Below, piece after piece: positions 57,704-61,168 of a DNA stretch of 61,168 nucleotides. The position numbers were made by a program, and so were the translations under genes. Under the pieces are notes generated by a model. It ran no database searches and was not told the origin of the DNA. It saw only the letters and a program-made list of their open reading frames with translations. Position 1 is the stretch's first letter. Every line of letters begins with the position of its first letter. Origin of the DNA: RBG-16-66-20 sp049651845 (GTDB lineage: Bacteria > Pseudomonadota > Gammaproteobacteria > Burkholderiales > SG8-39); contig JBASCW010000106.1 in assembly GCA_049651845.1 (NCBI GenBank), positions 1 through 61,168 of the forward strand, in the 5' to 3' direction.

Positions 57704-58457
57704 AGCCCGCGTGAAAGGCGCGAAGAGGTTGAAAAAGAGAATCAAAGCGTATAGGAACGAAGAGTTCATCAACAGCAAGAATGCGCGGGCGCTGCGCATC
57801 CTCGCCGAATACCTCGAACCGAAGGCGCGCTTCGAAGAGCACAGCATCGAAGACACGGTGGTGTTCTTCGGCTCGGCGCGCTTCCGCGAGGGCAACCGCT
57901 GGTACGAGGCGGCGCGCCAGCTCGCGTTCCGGCTCACGCAGTGGTCCAAGGCGCTCGCGCCGGAGACCCACCGGCGCTTCGTGATCTGCTCGGGCGGCGG
58001 CCCCGGCATCATGGAGGCGGCGAGCCGCGGCGCCTCGGAAGCGCGCGGCCTGTCGGTCGGCCTGGGCATCTCGATCCCGATCGAGCAGAGCGACAACGCC
58101 TACCTCACGCGCGAGCTGGGCTTCCACTTCCACTACTTCTTCATGCGCAAGTTCTGGTTCGCCTACCTCGCCAAGGCGGTGATCGTCTTCCCCGGGGGCT
58201 TCGGCACGCTGGACGAACTCATGGAGGTGGTGACGCTGGTGCAGACCCGGAAGATGAAGAAGCCGATGCCCATCGTGCTCTTCGGCAACGAGTACTGGAA
58301 CGAGGTGGTGAATTTCGACGCGCTGGTGCGCCACGGCACGATCGACGCCGAGGACCTCAAGATCATGCACCGCACCGACTCGGTGGACGAAGCCTACGAG
58401 TGGGTCACCGCGCAGCTCATGAAATACGCGCTCGCCCACCCAGGCGCGACGATGTGA
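57687..58457 (+). CDS. LOG-family protein (TIGR00730-like, lysine decarboxylase fold)
   Basis: 256 residues from a TTG. Nucleotide motifs CSGGGPGIMEAASRGA and FPGGFGTLDELMEVVTLVQT are the family's GGGxGxM and PGGxGTxxE. LOG proteins cleave nucleotide 5'-monophosphates (cytokinin activation in some organisms, nucleosidase or PpnN-like elsewhere). The N-terminal ~40 residues are basic (VKGAKRLKKRIKAYR). A GTG at 57711 is another start. Confidence 0.9.
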   Translation: MKDADKARVKGAKRLKKRIKAYRNEEFINSKNARALRILAEYLEPKARFEEHSIEDTVVFFGSARFREGNRWYEAARQLAFRLTQWSKALAPETHRRFVICSGGGPGIMEAASRGASEARGLSVGLGISIPIEQSDNAYLTRELGFHFHYFFMRKFWFAYLAKAVIVFPGGFGTLDELMEVVTLVQTRKMKKPMPIVLFGNEYWNEVVNFDALVRHGTIDAEDLKIMHRTDSVDEAYEWVTAQLMKYALAHPGATM

Positions 58458-58469
58458 TGAAAGAGGGTG

Positions 58470-58525
58470 AAAAGGGGGTCAGAGCAACATTTCAGGAACT
58501 TGAAATGTTGCTCTGACCCCCTTTT
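58470..58525. repeat. Long perfect inverted repeat (REPIN-like), also a likely bidirectional terminator
   Basis: 25-bp perfect arms (58470-58494 and 58501-58525) separated by GGAACT. The arm core is GGGGTCAGAGCAACATTT and its complement. It sits between convergent genes. The outer A/T tracts also fit a two-way terminator. Its sequence resembles REP elements linked with RAYT transposases. Confidence 0.8.
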
Positions 58526-58536
58526 TCCTACTTTAC

Positions 58537-59406
58537 TCAGCCGATCGGGTTCTTGAGCAGCCCGATGCCGACGACTTCGGTTTCCAGCAGGTCGCCCGCC
58601 TTGAGGAACTCCGGCGGCGTGCGCGCGTGGCCGACGCCCGCGGGCGTGCCGGTGGAGATGATGTCGCCGGGCTCCAGAGTCAGGCCCGCCGAGAGCTCGG
58701 CGATGATGCGCGGGATCTTGAAGTACATGTGCCGCGTGTTCGAGTCCTGCTTGACCACGCCGTTCACGCGCGCGATCACGCGCAGGTCCCACCAGTCCTT
58801 GACCTGGTCGGCGGTGACGATCCAGGGGCCCATCGGGCAGTGGCCGTCCAGGCTCTTGCCCTTGAACCACTGCTGGCCGTGGCGGCGCTGCACTTCGCGC
58901 GCCGAGACGTCGTTGATCACGGTGTAGCCGAACACGTGCTTCATCGCGTCGGCTTCCTTGATGTTGGTGCCGCCCCTGCCGATCACCACGCCGAGCTCGA
59001 CCTCCCAGTCCACCTTCTCGGTCACCCCGGGATGCAGCGGAATGCGGTCGTAGGGCCCGTTCACGGCAAGCGGCTGCTTGGTGAAGAAGGTCGGGTGCGC
59101 GGGCAGCTCGACGCCCGGCGCGCGCGCCTTGGCGCCTTCCTCGAAATGCTCCAGGTAGTTCCAGCCCACGCAGAACACGTTCTTGCGCGGCCGCGGAATC
59201 GGCGCGAGCACGCGCACGGAGGACAGCCCGATGGGTCGTGCCTTTCCCTTCAATGCTTTCTTTATAGTAGAAAGACTCTTGCTGCCTCCTTCGATCAGAG
59301 AAAGCATGTCCTTGAACTTCAGATCGATGAATTGCCCGGACCCGCTCATGACTCCGACCCTCGGCATCGAGCCGCGCTTTTTCAACTGATAGGTGAGCAA
59401 TCGCAT
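58537..59406 (-). CDS. Fumarylacetoacetate hydrolase-family protein
   Basis: 289 residues. FAH signature region: NVFCVGWNYLEHFEE, VDWEVELGVVIGRGG (metal acids), FGYTVINDVSAREVQRRHG, KSLDGHCPMGPWIV and IISTGTPAGVGHARTP. These hydrolyse or decarboxylate beta-diketo acids from aromatic degradation. The start at 59406 shares bases with the divergent gene's ATG (CATG). An in-frame ATG 13 codons downstream (MPRVGV) is an alternative. Confidence 0.93.
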   Translation of the reverse strand: MRLLTYQLKKRGSMPRVGVMSGSGQFIDLKFKDMLSLIEGGSKSLSTIKKALKGKARPIGLSSVRVLAPIPRPRKNVFCVGWNYLEHFEEGAKARAPGVELPAHPTFFTKQPLAVNGPYDRIPLHPGVTEKVDWEVELGVVIGRGGTNIKEADAMKHVFGYTVINDVSAREVQRRHGQQWFKGKSLDGHCPMGPWIVTADQVKDWWDLRVIARVNGVVKQDSNTRHMYFKIPRIIAELSAGLTLEPGDIISTGTPAGVGHARTPPEFLKAGDLLETEVVGIGLLKNPIG

Positions 59407-59914
59407 GCGTCCTCTCCTGGTTTTTCCGATCATAGCAATCCTCGCCTGCGCCTGCGGCCTCGCGTTCGCGCAATCCAAGCGCGGCGAGGACGACGCCGCT
59501 TCGCGCCAGCGCGCGCCCGCGTCGGCCGCCGAGGCGCAGGCGCGCGCGAGCGACCGGGCGCACCAGCAGCTCAACCAGGCGCGCCTGGCAATCCGGGTCA
59601 CGCCCGCGCAGGGGCAGCTGTACGACACCTACCAGGAGCGCGTGGTCGCGCTGCTCGACGACATGAACCGCGGCGTGCCGCCGCCACTGGCGGGCGAGAA
59701 CGCGCCAAAGCAGATCGACCGCCGCGTGGACCTGCTGCGCAACCGGCTGGCGGCGTTCGAGGACGTCTCGGATACGGCGCGCCGGCTGTATGCCGCGCTC
59801 ACGCCCGAGCAGAAGGAAACCGCCGACCGGGTGCTGCTCGGCACGCTGCCCGCGCTCTACATGCAGACCTCGCCGTTCGCCGGCGACGGCGCGGTGCGCC
59901 AGCGCACCCGGTGA
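59405..59914 (+). CDS. Exported LTXXQ-like (Spy/CpxP-type) protein
   Basis: 169 residues. Signal peptide MRPLLVFPIIAILACACGLA, possibly lipidated (ACACG). Two helical repeats with VTPAQGQLYDTYQERVVAL and LTPEQKETADRVLLG match the LTXXQ pattern. Likely a periplasmic chaperone- or sensor-like protein. A GTG start 12 bp upstream (59393) is possible. Not related in place to the Spy-like gene at 13176. Confidence 0.78.
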   Translation: MRPLLVFPIIAILACACGLAFAQSKRGEDDAASRQRAPASAAEAQARASDRAHQQLNQARLAIRVTPAQGQLYDTYQERVVALLDDMNRGVPPPLAGENAPKQIDRRVDLLRNRLAAFEDVSDTARRLYAALTPEQKETADRVLLGTLPALYMQTSPFAGDGAVRQRTR

Positions 59915-59951
59915 GGCCCCCACTTTCTGGAATGGTAGCCTTGAGGCCGAC

Positions 59952-61046
59952 ATGAACGCGCCGTCCACGGTCGAAACTCAAGCGCGCTTTCTCACGCTCC
60001 AGGAGCTGGTCGAGGCGGCGCGGCGCAATCTGGCGCCCGGGCCCTGGAATTATCTGATCGGCGGAGCCGAATCCGAGACGACGGTGCGGCGCAACCGCCT
60101 GGCGCTCGACTCGATCGGCTTCCGGCCGCGCGTGCTTCGGGACGTGAGCAAAGTTGATGCATCTTGGGAATTCCTGTCCCGCAAGGTTCGGCTGCCGGTC
60201 TTGCTTGCGCCCATCGGCGGCCTGGAATCCATCGTGGAGGGCGGCGCGGCGGCGGCGGCGCGCGGCGCGGCGGCGTTCGGCGTGCCGCAAATGCTCTCCT
60301 CGGTCTGCCAGCCGGGCCTCGAGGCGACCGCGGCCGCGGCCGACGCGCTGCGCGTGTTCCAGCTCTACGTGCGCGGCGACGACGCCTGGGTGGACGAGCA
60401 CGTCAAGCGCGCGATCGACCACGGCTACAGCGCCTTCTGCCTCACGGTGGACGTGGCGATGTACAGCCGGCGCGAGCGCGACCTCGTGGGGCGCTTCGTC
60501 AAGCCCTGGCGCGCGACCGCGCCCGCGGGCAGCAGCTACCAGTCGGGCCTGTCCTGGGCGCAGGTGAAGCGGTTCAAGGACCGGCACCCGGTGCCGCTCA
60601 TCATCAAGGGCATCGCCACCGCCGAGGATGCCGAGATCGCCGTGCGGCACGGCGTGGAGGTGGTCTACTGCTCCAACCACGGCGGGCGCCAGCTCGACCA
60701 CGGGCTGGGCAGCGCGGCGGTGCTGCCCGAGGTGGTGAAGGCCGTTGCCGGGCGCGCCGAAGTCTGGGTGGACGGCGGTTTCATGCGCGGCACCGACATC
60801 GTCAAGGCGATCGCGCTCGGCGCGAAGGCCGTGGGCCTGGGGCGCCTGCCCTGCCTCGCGCTCGCCGCGGCCGGCGTGCCGGGCCTGGTGCGCGCGCTCG
60901 AGATCCTCGAGAACGAAGTGCAGACCTGCCTCGGCCTGCTCGGCGTCACCTCGTTCGGAGAGCTCACGCCGCAGCACGTCGCGCCGGCGCCGCCCGTGGG
61001 CGAGCACGACGTGTTCGGCGCCTTCCCGCTGCTCGGCGAGCCCTAG
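59952..61046 (+). CDS. FMN-dependent alpha-hydroxyacid oxidase/dehydrogenase
   Basis: 364 residues. Family motifs: PGPWNYLIGGAESETTVRRN near the start, VLLAPIGGLESIVEGG, the catalytic His and Arg in EVVYCSNHGGRQLDHG, and FMN-binding WVDGGFMRGTDIVKAIALG with AKAVGLGR. It oxidises a 2-hydroxyacid (lactate, glycolate, mandelate or similar). The start at 59952 follows a 37-bp gap after the LTXXQ gene. Confidence 0.94.
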   Translation: MNAPSTVETQARFLTLQELVEAARRNLAPGPWNYLIGGAESETTVRRNRLALDSIGFRPRVLRDVSKVDASWEFLSRKVRLPVLLAPIGGLESIVEGGAAAAARGAAAFGVPQMLSSVCQPGLEATAAAADALRVFQLYVRGDDAWVDEHVKRAIDHGYSAFCLTVDVAMYSRRERDLVGRFVKPWRATAPAGSSYQSGLSWAQVKRFKDRHPVPLIIKGIATAEDAEIAVRHGVEVVYCSNHGGRQLDHGLGSAAVLPEVVKAVAGRAEVWVDGGFMRGTDIVKAIALGAKAVGLGRLPCLALAAAGVPGLVRALEILENEVQTCLGLLGVTSFGELTPQHVAPAPPVGEHDVFGAFPLLGEP

Positions 61047-61168
61047 CAGTTTGTTGAAGTTCGAATGTTTTTCGTGAGTTGAGCGATGCCGAATTGCCGA
61101 AATGGCGTGATCGGACACTGGAAACCGCTCTCCCTGCCCCTCGATCGGGGCCGTTTTCGTTCATTTGG
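61047..61168. other. Window end, no gene seen
   Basis: About 120 bp. GCCCCTCGATCGGGGC (near 61136-61151) forms a short hairpin followed by a T-rich stretch, a weak terminator candidate. No coding frame is supported. Confidence 0.35.

Noticed and set aside
1..61168. CRISPR arrays, tRNA/rRNA genes, prophage or intact insertion sequences
   Set aside because: Looked for regularly spaced repeats, cloverleaf-like segments, transposase or integrase motifs; none convincing was seen by eye. A tRNAscan or ISfinder run would be decisive.

Overview
The window is GC-rich, densely packed bacterial DNA. It most resembles a betaproteobacterium (Burkholderiales-like). The grounds are a bacterial-type GlnRS, Bug-type and TrpX-type binding proteins, an EipA-family protein, MsrPQ, and a Cus-type copper cluster with several stand-alone CusF proteins. 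The assignment comes from gene content and base composition only. No rRNA, tRNA, CRISPR array or intact insertion sequence was seen.

Layout. (1) 1-5.8 kb, minus strand: a tightly spaced run of a medium-chain reductase, two TrpX-type ABC binding proteins, a cytidylate-kinase-like/BON fusion, a TauD-type dioxygenase and the N-terminal part of an FtsX-type permease cut by the window edge. (2) 5.8-6.6 kb: two related Lys/Ala/Pro-rich exported proteins, each followed by a nearly identical terminator. (3) 6.65-8.27 kb: glnS. (4) 8.28-11.9 kb: a visibly lower-GC insert with a large SAMHD1/dGTPase-like HD-domain protein and an ImmA/IrrE-type metalloprotease, headed by a perfect 14-bp palindrome. This is the best candidate here for an undescribed, possibly anti-phage or stress, module. 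(5) 12.9-36.3 kb: a long copper and periplasmic redox island, nearly all on the minus strand. It holds CusCBA, three free CusF-type proteins plus one fused to CusB, a multicopper oxidase, a DUF411 protein, SCO1, PCu(A)C, MsrPQ, a split DsbD-like set (DsbD-alpha, CcdA-like, TlpA-like), a Spy/CpxP-like protein, a class III cyclase, several small cysteine- or methionine-rich exported proteins, and a WYL regulator. It also carries decay: a cusA 3' relic, a cytochrome c without its CxxCH, a truncated cytochrome c, and a frameshifted lipoprotein. (6) 36.5-49 kb: mixed chromosomal genes including a second TauD-type dioxygenase, a CinA/PncC amidohydrolase, a cold-shock protein, GSTs, a dienoyl-CoA isomerase-like crotonase, an epoxide hydrolase, an EipA protein, ArfB, a ParB-like protein, a TAXI-type receptor and two members of a small unnamed family. 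(7) 48-52.7 kb: a LysR regulator with a quinone-reductase-like gene, divergent from a doubled doxX-pirin pair, possibly a quinone/electrophile response locus. (8) 52.7-61 kb: an acyl-CoA block (CaiB CoA-transferase, atypical crotonase, Bug receptor, MFS), an SDR, a LOG-like protein, a REPIN-like inverted repeat, an FAH-family hydrolase sharing its start-codon bases with a divergent LTXXQ protein, and an FMN 2-hydroxyacid oxidase.

Many neighbouring genes overlap by ATGA or TGATG. This implies translational coupling and was used to choose starts.
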